From: Patiria miniata
Taxonomy: Eukaryota; Echinodermata; Asteroidea; Valvatida; Asterinidae
Length of the DNA stretch: 64,000 nucleotides
Direction: 5' to 3'
NCBI RefSeq assembly: GCF_015706575.1
Contig: NW_024037055.1
Span: forward strand, 9,648,262-9,712,261
The stretch's first letter is position 1. Every line of letters begins with the position of its first letter. Below, one piece after another: positions 1 through 15,100 of the stretch. The translations under genes were made by a program, and so were the position numbers. Under the pieces are notes generated by a model, which made no database searches, was not told the origin of the DNA, and saw nothing but the letters and a program-made list of their open reading frames with translations.

Positions 1-159
1 ATGAAAACATGCCAGCGCAGGGGTCTAGCTTCATCCACACAGAAAATGACCTCTGAAATATGCCTAGGTCAAGGTTTAAGCAGCATCCCACCCCGAGACA
101 TGACTGGTCCAGGGAGCAGTACGGTCCGACGGATGATGGCAGAGCAAGAGAGCTGCAGC
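1..159 (-). CDS. LLTP Cys-rich module 12, part A (cut by window edge)
   Basis: Acceptor GTCCAACAG at 160. It reads CSSLALPSSVGPYC, CLGVGCC, KLDPCAG and runs off the edge. The gene therefore continues left with more modules. Confidence 0.8.
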
Positions 160-3100
160 CTGTTGGACCATGAAGGAAGAAATTGTTGTACCAACAACAG
201 TTTAATGTTTTCCACTTTTCATGTCATATTGCAACGTTAACCCTAAAACGCAAGGTCTACTAGTCCTGGTTCCTGTAAAACGGAACACAGACTTGGCACA
301 GTAAGATATGACAACTTGCCGATGGTTGATGGTGTGATTTGCTCTGGTGGCCCTCTACACGGTTGAGGCAGGAGAACATCAACGCTGACACCGAGACGGT
401 ATACTACGAGGCCACTTGCGTAATCCCCAATATCACCATCTGAGAAAAATATAACATGGATAACACTAACACATTGCAAATCTTTTCCAACAATACGGTG
501 AATAAGTATACAAATTAAACTGATTATTTTTAAGGTGGACTTACCCAGGTCTTGAGCCCACTCCAAAGTACCGTTGGGATGACAGAATGGTATTGGTGCT
601 GTGAAGTCCTGAAGGATGACAATGTCAGGAGCACAGACTCCAGCGATGCAGAGTTGCAGGGAGAGGGAGAGGAGAAAGTTACGGTTGTCTGCAGTCTTGT
701 CGACGGTGAAGGTGAGCCAGACCGCATTACTAAGTCTTTCACTGGTGACCATGCCCCACCTATAACTAAAGAATTCAGAGATTCGTTACTAAATTCATTT
801 GAACAATTGCAAATGCTTCCTGGCTCCATGTGCTTTCACCACTACCTGTGCTGTCAAATTTGTGTTAAAATTATTCCCTTGGGATTGGACTTCCCCTCAA
901 ATAAAGACGCTTTGTCATACCTGATAAGTGTGAGATTGTAACTCCAATTCTCAAAACCAACACTCAGCTTTAAATCACAGGGGTCTAAAATCAGCCAGAC
1001 CCTCAGAGTGCGACTGATGATGCCGAGGTCTACTGCCAGGCAACACTCCACCCCTAGGCAGGTATCTGAATAGTGACACACACCCCCTGAAGGAATGCTG
1101 GGCAGAAGGGGAAGTTGTGGACAGGCTACGGGAACAGACAAAAGTACATTTCAGGGCGTGATGAACTTGTAGTAAAATGTATTTCAAAAAAAATATTTAT
1201 TTTGCAGGTTAGGAACAGAAGTTCAATAGAAACTTATTCGAGTATGTATCCCGTTAAAATAAACACCTTGACTTGTTCGATAATGATAAAGTGAATAATA
1301 TTCTTGAACAAATGTCATTAAAGCTACAGTGAACGTTTCATGTCATGCTATACTGTCTCAATACCTCCAGATTGCCTCGAACGGATCACAGGAGGGCATG
1401 GTGAGGAGGAGACAAGACGAGACGGCAAACCAAGAGCCTGAGCCACAGCCTCAACTCCAGCATCAGCACTTCCGAGTGGAGAGGTTGAAGTTATTCCTGA
1501 CGGTTACAGAACAAAAATGTACCATGTTATCACTATGCTAAACTTGTGTAGCATATAGAAACACAACGTATCCTTTTTAAGAGAGAATCGTACCTATTAT
1601 GTTATTCCAGGAGATGGTTCCATTAGGGTAGCAGAAGGGGAGTTGGGATACTGCACCATCCAAGACTATGATATTTCCTGTGCAATGATCATCAATGCAT
1701 GCATCTATGGACAGACTGGTTGCTATTTCCCCATCAGTTAGCTCCAGCGTGTACCTGTATTATCAAACCCAGGGATACCACTAAGTTAATTTGTTTTTAA
1801 ATCGTTAAACGACAAAGGTTTCATATCATGAAATCGTGAGGCATCATGACAATACAATTTTCTGTTTGAGGTCTCAGTCAAATGGCCGAAGAAAACGTAT
1901 ATTTTACAGGTATGATATACTAATACTAAAACCGTTACTTGTTGTTCTTGTTATTTGGAGCATGGCGGCCCACCATTACATGGTAAAAGAACACCACATC
2001 ACTCTTTTATTATTTGCAAATGTCCAGACAATCTTCAGGATCAAGCCTTTATCTCAACATGAACAAGCATAGAAATGCATACCTGATCATGACAAAGTTT
2101 CCGATGGTGATCTTTTCACTACTGTCAAAGTCTAGGTGTGAGAGGGATTTTATGTATTGCCAGTTGCCAAAAAGCAGGGTCAGTTGGCCCAGGCATGGAT
2201 CTATAACCATTGATACACTGAATGAATGATGCAGCGGTCCAAGGTTCACATCCAGGCAGCACTGTATGCCAAAGCAAGTATTGAGGATGCCACAGTGAGC
2301 CAGGGAGGTCAGGTTACTGGGAAGCTGCATGCTAGGACAATCTGGAATGAAATGAGGTTACAATGTTACATTTGATTGTATGATCTACTAGCTGTTCCAA
2401 TTAGGCAACACTGTATGCCGAATGAAGTGTTGAGGATTCCACAGTGAGCCTGGGAGGTTTGGTTACTGGGAAGCTGCATATTGGGACAATCTGGAATGAA
2501 ATGATGTTACACTGTAATATTTGATTGAATGGTGCAAGGTTCACATCCAGGCAGCACTATGCCAAAGCAAATGTTGAGGATGCCACAGTGAGCCAAGGAC
2601 GACAGGTGCATGCTAGGACAATCTGGAATGGCATACTGTCGAATAGACGATAAAAAGTACAGTACAGCATAATATAACGTGATTTAGACTTTCGAGAGAA
2701 AGTTACACGTTCAAATTCATATTGGTTTATAACAAGAAGCTTACTGTCATACGACTGAGGCCCATTGGGGTTGATACACCGTTGACTGTTGAAAAAGTTG
2801 GGGTCAATTCCGAGGCGTGAAATAAGGGCCAACGATGCTCCCTGGATGACCTGTCCTGATACCATCTTTATGAAACCATCCGCTGGAGTGAAATAAAACG
2901 TTATTATGTGAAATAAAACGTTATCATGAAGACAGCATTACATGTCCAGCTCCGTTTTGTTAAATTTGGAAAGGCGGCAAAAGTGCCACAATTTTCAGCA
3001 CTCTAGAAAAGACACCTGTCACTCTCACTTCTTCCGCTCGCAATTCCAAAAATATAATTGAGCTGCACTCCACAGCTCATGATACTATCGCCTCATGCAA

Positions 3101-6100
3101 TAAATCCTGGAAGCTGCGCTATTTTCCCACTTTTTTACATATATTTTTTCGAATTCTTGAGTGAATGTGGATCATAAGCCAACTTATGGTTAAAAAAATA
3201 TGATCAACTTAATCTCTGCCATATAAATATTGGAAACGATTTATTTTGAGTCCCAAGTATGAGCTGCCTGGAGTGTATTTGACCGGATGAAGTGATATGT
3301 TAAATATGTTTAGAACTTTGACCAATCAAAGATATGATATGCATGCACAACATTTGCGCCTTCTGTCCCCTTTTCGGATTGCCGATACTTTTGAGAACAT
3401 TTACTATTCTGAGATTTGAGAATCCATTTATTACTAGCTAAAGTAACGTGGAAGATGATCTCTGGCACGACGGGGGACGCCAATAGAGATGCCTTCTCTC
3501 GATTTTCAATCGTTTATCCTAATGCATATATATTTTGTGCAAACGTTACCTAAATCATTACCGATGTTTCCTTTCGTATTTGAATAACGCTACCTACTGT
3601 AATGTTCTCCGCTCCAACGTTAATTAAAATCTGCTGATGCGGCTAAGCAAAAAAAAGGCATTTACCGCTAATGGTTACATTACAGACAGTAATGAATCAT
3701 GTGATACCTGCAAAATATCACTCTCACCTGATAGACTGTAATTGCTGAAGTCTGGGTTGCACACTGGAATTGGGATGACACGCTGTATATCAATGTCGGT
3801 ACACAGTTCATCAATGCAGTATTCTAGCGTCAGGCTCAGCTCAAGCATATTAGTGTCGTTCCGCTTATTGATAGAGTATCTGTTATGTTATAGAGGCAGT
3901 TTTGAAAGGGTATTTACAATGTGTCCTTTCTTTAGTTCAATTAGCTTTCAAAAGCAAAAGTTTAAGACAGCTCCCTTCCTGCATTCGATAGGCCTTATTA
4001 GATGTCTGTTATCACATGACTTGCAAATGACACAGCAGTATTATATTATGGTTATTGGCAATCACAAGGAACACCTGTACAGGAATGTAGAGGAAGAAGC
4101 AAACAAATGTTGGCCTAACCACGGCACAAATCCTGCATACGTCCCTTCACTTAATTGTAATTCATTTACTAAAAGCAAATATTATATCTTCAACTTGATC
4201 TTTGTTTAAAAGAGGTAAACATAATTGTAAGAATCCACAAATAAATATTGCATAGGCTATTCATTACTCTTGACTTCATTACCTCAGATTCATTCCTGAA
4301 GCAACAGATACTGTGACTTCTTTTCCTACAAATAAAGAAACAATATCACGGGTACGTTATAACTGAACAATTAAGATTAATCTGAGGGAAGTATGTTATT
4401 TTTTTATTGCTGACACTTAACCAAATTTGGACTGGGGATGGGAACTCATGAGAAATGTTCTTGAAATAGCTCCAAAAACTTTGTCTGATCAGTATGAACA
4501 TTTGTGAATTTTTTTCGATGGCCAATATGGTACCAAAATAATGTCTGAAGCGAGTGCATAGTTTCCATGAAACTGATTTATAAGTACTCGTGGTGGTGCA
4601 TTATTTTGCTAATTTTATACATTTTAAGTATGATAACCGTGTTTTTGTTTTGCTTTACTCTATATCGACTTATTGTGTTCGCCATTGGTGCAAACAGCTG
4701 CATTTAATCTTCTCCTTTTCTGAGCATTTTTTTTTCCTGAACAATTTATTTTTGTTTCGCGATTCTAATTGACAATCCGTTAGAAGAAGTAAAATGTTGG
4801 CACACAATCACATCAAACTGATAATTAATGTGGGTATAGTGCTTTTCTAGCTTTGATTTGGGATGCCAAAATCCGTAAACTAGATAAAAATGTTTGAACT
4901 CAAGGTGAAGGTACAAAACTAAATATCGCACATAAAAATGACAGCCCAGTAGTTCAAGTTTAATTAGCTGGCTATGATCGTTCTAACACGGAAGTTGCTA
5001 AACCACAAAGAAACATCAAGCCCACTGATAACTTAAAATGCAGTGTGAAACTCTACTTCCACTGGTATAGGGAGCATCCATCCCTTTTCAAGTTCACACC
5101 ACTTTCCTCTGTAAACCCTCAAAATCCGCTCATTGGATATGGCTATATACACAGCAAAGTCTCACCCCACTGGTAGCTGAAGACAGAGCCATGGAAGGAC
5201 CACTTCTCCAGACCCAATGAGAAGGTGAAGTCACAGGGATCAAACTTGAACCACGCCATGGCCGAGACATCAGCTATCTTCAGGTCCAGGTCCAGGCAGC
5301 ATCGCAGTTCCGTGCAGGAATCTCCAATTAGAGTACAGTTGTCCAGAAGACCGGTAGACCTCGCACAGGCATCTTACAAAAAGATCAGCAATTTATAGGC
5401 CTTTCTGTTTTGAATTATTAATGTAATGTTGTAAACTGACATATATCTGATGTAAACGCACGAAATAGTAGAAATGCCTCCGGCAAATATAGAATAAAAA
5501 TAACACTGCACGGCAGCAGCGTATACAGCTTTTGATGGGGGGGGGGGGGGCAACCGCGCTCATCTGCGCCGAAATGTACACATGTTTGTTTGTTTTCCGG
5601 ACACTTGGCCTCCGTAAAATCAAAAAGCGGGGGGGGGGGGGCAAAGTGCTCCCCCCCCCCCCCCCCCCCCCCCACTGGATACTCCACTGCTGCACAGACT
5701 TTGGTAGTCCATGAAACTTAATATTGTTGATGTACCCTAACGTGGCGCGCCCCTAACGTGGCGCACTTTGATTTTTCGCCTGTAGCGCCTAGCTAGAGCA
5801 AAAGTTTTAACTGAAATTTCACAGAAAGTGAAATTTCATCAAGTTATAAACACTCCCGTTCATAAATAGCGAATTTATTTACCCGCTACAAATTTAAAAG
5901 AAAAACTTATTTTGGCGTGATTTTCCGATTTTATTTTCACGTGCAAAGTGAACCCTTTGAAAATGCCCCGAAAAATAAGAAAATAATTTTGTGACAAACA
6001 TCTGGCTGGGTATGTAAGTAGAGATAATAATGATTTATCAGAATTTATCAAGTTTTCAGAAATTCTTAAATGTTAGTTTGGAATTTCCCGAGATTTATTT

Positions 6101-9100
6101 AAGTGCGCCACGTTAGGGAACACTTTGCCAAATTGTGCCCAATTTCCGGACGCCACCGTTTTTTAATTTCGGCTTAAATTTTATGAAACCGAAATTGTTC
6201 ACAGAGGTTAAACAGCAAGCATTAATAAGGTAAAAGTACCAGTATTTCACTGCATGAATTTGAGGTTTGTCAACAAAGAGGTTTGGCAACACTACACGAG
6301 GAAATTTGGGTATGCTTCGAAGTGCGCCACGTTAGGGTACACCACCATAATGTGTCTGGAACCGTGAAAATCATACCTAGTTAATGGATTTCAATACATA
6401 ATAAAGGCTGATCTCCGACGCTATGAAATGAACCCTTGTAGTGACACTACATTGGAAATCCTTGGGATTTTTAAAAATAAACAGCCTCGTATCTGTAAAC
6501 ATTGTCTTTCAATGTGACATAACACCTCTTACAAGTAAATGTCCAGATCATAATGACATTAATCATATTCGAATATTTGATTCATGTTAAATATTTATTA
6601 TGAAAAGAGAAGGAACACCATTGCAGGAATGCTCTGACATGGCATCCAGATGGCAAACGAAAAGTTGGCAGGCCAAATCAACATGGCGTAGAACAGTGGA
6701 AACGAAAGGGAAGATCTTGGATGGAACTCATGTAATGAGACACGGAATAAAGCAAAAGACAGGAGACAGTGGAAGAAGAGTGTGGAGACCTTATGTGCCA
6801 GCCGGCACGAAGAGGATAGATGAGATGAAATATTTATTATGCCTGACATACCCCGTCTGTGATCGGTGCATGCCTTTCCCGTGAGAAAACTTGTAAGGTT
6901 TAGATGGCGTAAGGCTGCTTCTATTGCAAACCGCCCAATGTTACCAGCAAGGTCACTCACGAAGCCTGATACAGTGCCGTCACCTGAGATATACAAAACG
7001 AAAAAAAAAACATCACGGGCTTAAAGACGATCTTCTTTTACGTAGGACACGTGTTTGTTATTTTTTTTATTTTTTTTTATTTTTAGCCTTTTGAAAATTA
7101 CATGAAACTTCTTATTTATGGAAAATTCTCGCCTGTAACTGAAACAAGCCTTAGCATTATAATTATCACTTAGCATCGTGGTGACTCAATTGCTGCAATG
7201 TGTGTTTTTTTGTCTTTCATGCAATATTTGTGTACTTCGCACATTAAAATATTAAATTCGCGTCATCATTGTACTATAAAAGATGTTCCCAAGCGTCCCT
7301 TGTATATATAAAACGTATCACAAACGTACCAGGCAGGGTGAGTGTATCTTCTGTGTTACACAGCGGTATTGGCAGACGACTGCCTGCAAACACTGTCCAC
7401 GTGTCACAGACCCCATCCACACAGAGGACTAGGGACAAGTCTATCTCAAACTGCTTGTCCATAGTGATCTTATCCACTCGCCATCTACATTGGGAAATCA
7501 GTAACAACTGTATAATATCGAGACACGTATCTTGCAGCTGTCAAAGGAATATGTTGACTACAAATCCCAGTGATGTTAAAACATTAATGATTAATCAATA
7601 GCCTCAGTAATTCTTATGTTTTTTTTCCAAAATACCTTCAGTGATTCACATTTACAATTTTTGTATTTCCTATGCTGGCATTTGAAAGCTCCTCAACAAT
7701 CATGGAATCACAGAACTCGACTAATCTGAGACCTAACAGTAAAACGTGCGTTCAATTCGCGAATCTTATCAATTATACTGAATTTGCAAAACCTTGACAA
7801 ATAAACGCAAACGTTTGTCAATGTCAACTGTACCTTACTCTCATGGCGCTATTCACAACTTCCTCCATGACATCTCCGAGAGGGTAGTGGAACAAGGTGA
7901 CACTACGTTCCCACTTCTCAAAGCCCACAGACAAGGTGAAGTTGCACGGATCCAGGATGACCCAGGCATTGACGCTGCGAGTCGTTATCTTTAAGTCCAT
8001 CTCCAGACAGCATCTGATGCCCAGGCAGGAGTCAGTGACAGTGCACGAAAGGAAGTCTTGGAGATGGGCGACATCAACAGCTGGGCAAGCTGAGGAAATG
8101 ACAAATACCAGTTGTGATAAGGACAGTGCAGTGATTGGAATAGTGTACGAAAGGGTTAACCATAAACCTGGCTGACGATAACACCAGCTGCGTCGCTAAG
8201 AAGGAAGTCGATGTCTCTTTCCAAAGTGACGCAATTTTGTATTTTTGGGGGGCGAACTATTGTCTTTAGTAGGTCTATTCTTTGATACTTTGACTAAACC
8301 CATGCAAAGCCTTGTACTATGCAATGATTCTTCTTTGGGGCCCCTGAAAATAAAAAGGTATTTACATATCCCAATGGGATATCCATAAATGGCATTACAT
8401 GATATCTCTGAACAAAACTAGAGGCATGTGCTCATGTATTAATGTTTTTCGTTTCACACAGTGAATTTGATAATGCTATTAACTTACTACTTCTCAAAGA
8501 CCCCGGAATTCCGATGTCACAAGAAGGGCTCCGTAGATATTGCTGCAGTCGGTCCAGATTAGAAAGATATCACAATTTTATTCAAAAACGAATAATAACA
8601 GCTAGACAATGAAACAATAATATTAAATATGAAAAATTATTATTGTGTTAACTGCATATAGGATTGTGAGCAAACACGTCAAAGCGACACTTCCAAAATA
8701 TTGTTTTAAAAAAAAGCACTTGATTGTAAGTAAATAAAAGTATGGAACATATTGTGAAATCGTTGAGCATGGTACTTGCAGATGTTACTATACAGATGGT
8801 TAGGATCGAACAATAAAAACAAACAATTTTCTGAAAAAGTACACCAATTAAAAGACGCGAAACAGCTGTTGACTTCATGCATATACGTACGGGTACGCTA
8901 GGTATTATGCGTTTATTACTTTCCCCGCCACCGACACGAAATTTTGACTCTTATAAAACTTGTCACTTTTATACTTTAATTGGTTGAGCCTTCAAACGTG
9001 ACCGGTCACAATCCCGATTTTCTTACTTAGGCATTTGCAACACTATTAATTAGTCCATATGTCACAGAGTTGCGGCACTCGGGCCCACCCTGTGACCTAT

Positions 9101-12100
9101 GGGTTCTGTACGAACGACAGATTCCACTTCTACTCTACTTTATTTTCAGCAACGATGGACACAAAACATTGAAGAGCTCAGTAGAACTATAAATTGACAG
9201 TTCATTTCATAAAAATTACGACGAATGCAGCAATATTTGTGTAACCGCCATCTTAAGATCGAAGCACACAATATAAAAACCAGCAAGAAACTTTTTTTAC
9301 TCACACTCAGGCCAAATTTCTCCAGCACCAGGTCAATGGCAGAGTTTCCGATGCGACCGCCTAGCTCCCTTATGAATCCCTCCACTGTGCCATCACCGGG
9401 TAAGGTGAATGATGTGGCATTGATGTTGCACAGGGGTATAGGAACCCAGACATGGTCTAGTACTGGGGTCATGGTGCAGGTGTCATCAATGCACAACATC
9501 AGGTTCAGGGTCACAGAGAAGACTTTCTGCGCTGACAGTTTTTCAACTGAATATCTGTAAAGTTAAGAAAGATAATATTTATAATTAGCTGTTTCGGAGT
9601 ACATTTGGATTTCGTTATTCATGGTTTTAGAATTTTCTGTTAAAGTGTAAACACATAAACCTGTGTGAATCCTGCTTTCTGACAGGGATCGTTGATAAAA
9701 ATTAGACAGTCGCGGAACATTTATCCCCTCGCCTCTTTGGAACGATGAAGACAACGAAAAATCCAGTACTTATATTTTAAGAGACCACCAATCCCTGGTC
9801 TTCTGAGCCAGTTTTTTTCTTTTTTTCTTTCCACCACTGCGTGCCACAATAATTATGTTAGTTACTAATATAAATAATACATGCACTTACATACATACAT
9901 GTGTTCATAAAACATAATTACCAATCCAAGAAAAACGTGAACTGATTTGTTTTAAAAGTCTAATTAGAACTAACAATGAATAAGCCTTATTGAAGAAAAA
10001 AAAGAGAAACTTATCTTAAAAACTAGACAAACCTCAACATTACTGCGTTTCCAATGTTGACAGTCTCCACCTTCCCCCAGGTGTAGCTGAAGAGGGTGAT
10101 GTTCAGTTCCCGGTTCTCAAAGGCCACGTACAGCCGGAAGTTGCAAGGGTCGACTTGAATTCTTGTGCTCAGCATGAGTTCAGTGATTACAAAGTCAAGG
10201 TGGATGCAGCATTGGATGCCAAGGCAGCGATCGTCGATGGAGCATTGGACAATATTCTCCAGAAAGGGGAGGGAAATCATTGGGCAGTCTAAACACAAAG
10301 AAAAAATGACCGTTGACTTGAAATGGTTGTTGTTGTGTTTTAATAAACGGCGTCAACAGTGACAGCAGCTGCCAAGGAGACAACAGCGACAACAATGGTA
10401 GCAGTGACAGAAGCGGCAACAGTGGCAACAGCAGCAGAAGCGGCAACAGCAGCAGGAGCGGGAACATCGGCAATGGCGGCAACATGGGTAGCGTGGGCAA
10501 CAGTGGCAGCAGCAGAGGCAACAGTAGCAAAAATGGAAACAACGGCAACAGCAGCAAAAGCCTAAATCTGCTACAGCAGCAATAGGGCCAACAGCAGCAA
10601 GCAACCGCGGCAACAACGGCAACAGCGACAACAAAGAAAACAGCGGCAACAACGAATAAGACAACAAGAACAAAAACAAAACAACAACTACAACTACAAC
10701 TACAACAACAACAACGATTGCATTTCTCTCACGCTTCACCGCTGCCAAGCACCATGTAACCCCACTTTACCGTACCCACAAAATAGATTTTGCCACATAG
10801 TGCTACCGCAACAACTTATCTTTTTGAAAAAATAAAGGATTTTGAGAAATCGAGCAGACTTACGGTTATTTGACTCCTTCTCGGGAGGCAACTGGCACGT
10901 GCTTCCAATGATTACTCCCTAGAAAACAGAGCACATTAAAAACAACATAAAACATAATACACAATTTGTACAAGATTGTGAAATATAACGAATACAAAAT
11001 ATCGGAAATAACATGTACATCTGAAACTGATACAATGAAATAAAAACATATTGGCTTCAGTTTGAGTTGTGGCTTAAGTTAGATCTGAAGTCCCAACAGT
11101 AATTGCAGCACCGTCTGTGTTGGTGACATTGTAACATTAAACCGTTGCCAAAAATGGTCTTAAATCAAAATTCAATTAAGAAACCATTATGCAATCGCTA
11201 CACTTTCAGCTTTTTTATCTCTACAAAGTTAACGTTGTTGGAGGTGCTGCCAACGAAATTTGAATAAATACAAACAAATGGGTGCATGTTCACAGTTGCA
11301 GCACCGGGAAAAGCGTCCTTATTCTTTGCCGCGCAATAACAGCTACCTTCTATGAACAACCTGATTGTGTGTTACAACAAGCATGTTCTGCCCATCTCAC
11401 CTGTAGGTTGAGTCCTCTTAAGACGCGCTGGACAGCGGCCGGTCCCACATTGTCTCCCAGCTCCATCCGGAATCCTCTGACCGAGCCATCCCCAGGCAAG
11501 GCCAGAGAAAACCTAGCAGTACAGAGAGGTATTGGGATTCTCTGGTCAGCCATGATTGGGAAGTCTGTAGTGATGCCGTCGATGAGGAGAGAGAAGGCCA
11601 GATCTACTTCATACTCTTCTGTGCTGTCAAGCTTGCTAATTGAAAACCTGCACACAATAAACAAACATTATTGTAGGTACCCCATTTGAACCTTAGTATT
11701 TTTGTCTTAAGGGTCAAAGCTAGACAATGGAGAAAAAAAACATTGGCAGGGTACCACGTGACGCTTTAGGGCAATGTAATTGTTTTGTTTGATTTGTTTG
11801 TACTTCCGTATTACGTATGTCTGTATGCATATTAGGTAGCTTTGTTGCGGCCTCTTTCCGGCACTTTCTTCGTAAAATGTACAGAGTATGAATAAGTTGA
11901 TACTGCTGTGATTAATCATGGCAACAGGCCACATTCTAAACAAGAAGTCATTCATATTGATTGCTGATAATTTCTTTTTTCCCCAAGCAGTTTAGAGTTC
12001 AGGGATAAACAATTGTCAAGCATTTATTTGTGTTACCCATTACAGTGCTAACAGACCTATGAACAAGGTGAAATATTTTAACTGAGGATGAAATTTTACT

Positions 12101-15100
12101 GCAAGAGTCAATATCTTTTCATTTCGTGAAGGGCACAAACAGAACTAAAGCACAAGATTGCAGAGAGTGTAGCGGGTGCATAGTGTCACAAAAGGAGGCT
12201 TTCAGTTTACACTTGTGTCTGCCAAATCAAGTGGAAAGGAACTTCCAGTTAAGCTCAAAATAAACACTACTTAAAATTATTCAAGTTTTACTTAGTTTCA
12301 AGTTTACTCAACAAAGATTCAAAAGGTATCTTTTGTATCTAAAACCTACCCGACACGGAAAGCGTTTCCAATCATGAAACTTTCTTCCTTTCCCCACTCG
12401 TAAGAAAACAGCGAGACGTTGAAGAACCACCGCTCTAGCCCGACAGACAGCGTGTAATCACAGGGGTCGATGATGAACCAGGCCTTGGAGCTGATCTGAG
12501 TCACCTTCAAGTCTAGATTTAGACAGCAGTGGAGACTTGTGCAACTGCTGCCGATATGGCAAGTAAAGTTGTCTCGAATATGCACTGGACAATCTGGACA
12601 AGGAACAGACGTATTCAGTAAATGGTTCCTACGCGCTTAATAACAATTAATAACAATGAACTGTGACTACATGACCTATTTTTTGTTTGAACATTTATAT
12701 CAGCCGTGCGAAGCACGCTGATATATTGTGATCGTCACTTTTCTGTCTGTCTGTCTGTCGTGCTGTCTGTCTGTCTTCGGGCAAACAGTCACTTGACCAA
12801 TGAAAAAAAGGCCATAACTCCTAAACTATTCAGCCGATTTCAAACAAACTTGATCAAATTAAACCTTGACCCATGCCCTACATAGCCATGTTCATATCCG
12901 GCCACTGGTCACCTATTGGTCAGTAGGGGTCATTTTATGAAAAAAAATTAAAAAGCAGTTTTACATTTTAAATTTTTGCAGCCGTGTACAGTGTATTTTT
13001 TATCTGTAATTCTCAAATTTCACATTCCTGACTTATTTGGTTGTCGAGTTATTTCAAGTTTATCATTATTCAAAGGCACGTAAAAACAATACAAAACATA
13101 GGAATTCTGTGAAGGTTTCAACCACCACGAACGATGCTGTGGATGTTGTGTGACATTCAAAAACTATGTCATCCGTGCGCGTACGGCCGACCAGGGTGAC
13201 CGTTTAAGCCGATTTTCGGCTAACTTTGACAAAATTTTTGTTTAAAAAAGAAAGAGTTTGACGGAAAATTTGACGGAATCGACTTTTTTGGCAGATTTCT
13301 GGCAGAATTCTGCAAAATTGGTTATTTGACAGAAAAACAGCAAACTTGAACAAAGAAAGTGTACATTTGTTTAAAAATGATTCAATCCTTTCAAACAAAT
13401 CCTTGCATAATGGGACAGGTTAGCTGGTCTAGGTGCTGAGGTTCACTGGGAAATGGACTTTGTCATGGCCGGCGCAGATCCGCGTTTTGCTCGAAATTTA
13501 CCAATAATTTCACAACATCCTTATGTGACTAGATTGTTTATTATGTATGAATCTTAATTAAGGTAATACTACCAATCTGCATGTGATTTTAAGTGTTAAT
13601 AGTGTATTTCGAGTAATTTTGGGTAATTTGGCAGATTTTTGATAAATCTGACAGATTTTTGATGTGCATTTAGCAGAATTTGGCTCTGAACTGACGGTCA
13701 CCCTGCGGCCGACCTCATTGACAGGCAATTGCACGCTCAGTGCCGCACTCTCCATAGTCTTTGTACACAACCGCTTAAAGCTATAGGCCATCATTTGCAG
13801 CCATCCGAAAAGTAACTGGCGTAATTATTGTTGAAAACATACTTGGTTGAAAGATAGTAAGGGGAATAAACTCCCTGTGAAATTATTCTTTCTGGCAAGC
13901 TGTCATTTTGAAGTAATCAACGAAAGAAGGCCTTTCCAACGGTAGGAAAACTTAATTTAGGACAATTTAAATTAGTAGTTCGTTTTGTTTTTCGGTGAAG
14001 CGCGCGCAAGCATTGGCACGACGCACACTAAAAAGCACGCGCGCGCAGTTGCTATAATTCGTCGGATCAGTGCGCGACATCGCGTGTAGCTGCAATCGGC
14101 TCAGTGAGAACGCGTCTCGGACGCTGAATTCAAACACGATTCAGCAACTTTTGATTTGAAATTGAGATCCTAGAATGCTGTTTTTCTCGGAATACACAGC
14201 TGAAGCTGAGCTGAAACGTCATCAGGTTAGTTGTTCAGTATCCTTCATTAGATTTTGAACACTTTTGTTGCTTCAAACGAACAAAATGCACAAATTACAA
14301 ATGATGGACTATATCTTTAAGTGGCGTCTGGATACTGCATTTAGGTTTGTTTTAGCGGCAGTGCCACCTGCGTGAAGGTAGCCGCGTATTCGGCCAAATA
14401 CTCCGCCGCGGATTAAAAAGTACGAAAGCCAATAAACAACACTACTGCTGTGATTAATTTGTGATGGTATATGGGGATTAATCTACAGGCATTAACTACT
14501 GTTTCATGTATTGTCTTGGCGGCTATTTTATGTAATGTTTCGTCGGGCTTTATGTCAAAGTTTCATAGTTGTTTCTCTTACTTTCTTTTGCCGATCCCAG
14601 CCACATGTAGCAATGGTCACCTTGTGGTCAGTGCGAGTCAGTACTCAGACAAACCGTTAAAACGGCAATTTAGGCTGATATCCGTGCTTCGGGAAGTACA
14701 TTAGCTTTAGTTCTAGCTGGCAATTCACAACAAGGCGGTGTTTGACGTCACAGTCGCGAGTAAGGGTAAACCGGGATTGGGGTAGTTAAGACTAGTTGAA
14801 ACTACCTCTTTGTCAAATAAATTTGGTAGGTATCATATTAGCTCGCATGCGTGACCAAAATGTTTACGCTCTGTTGTCAGGAAAATGTTCTGATGATTTT
14901 ATTCCTGCGGGAAATTAGTCAATACTCACTGTCGCCATCGTCAGGGAGTGCTGGAGGGAGGTCGCAGGGTTGTTTGGACAAAAATGTCTATGAATAAATG
15001 ATAAAAAGTACGCATATGATTACAAGTATATTCATACAAAAGACAGGTTATCATAATTCAGAGTTATGAAAGTTTTATTTCAGAACCCTTTTCAAAAGAA

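Noticed and set aside
3742..4209. 155-residue plus-strand open frame
   Set aside because: It overlaps the LLTP module 9 part B exon on the other strand and runs into intron; no family features.
10195..10748. Long Leu/Pro- or Val/Cys-rich frames
   Set aside because: Artefacts of the CAACAG low-complexity tract, which is open in several frames at once.
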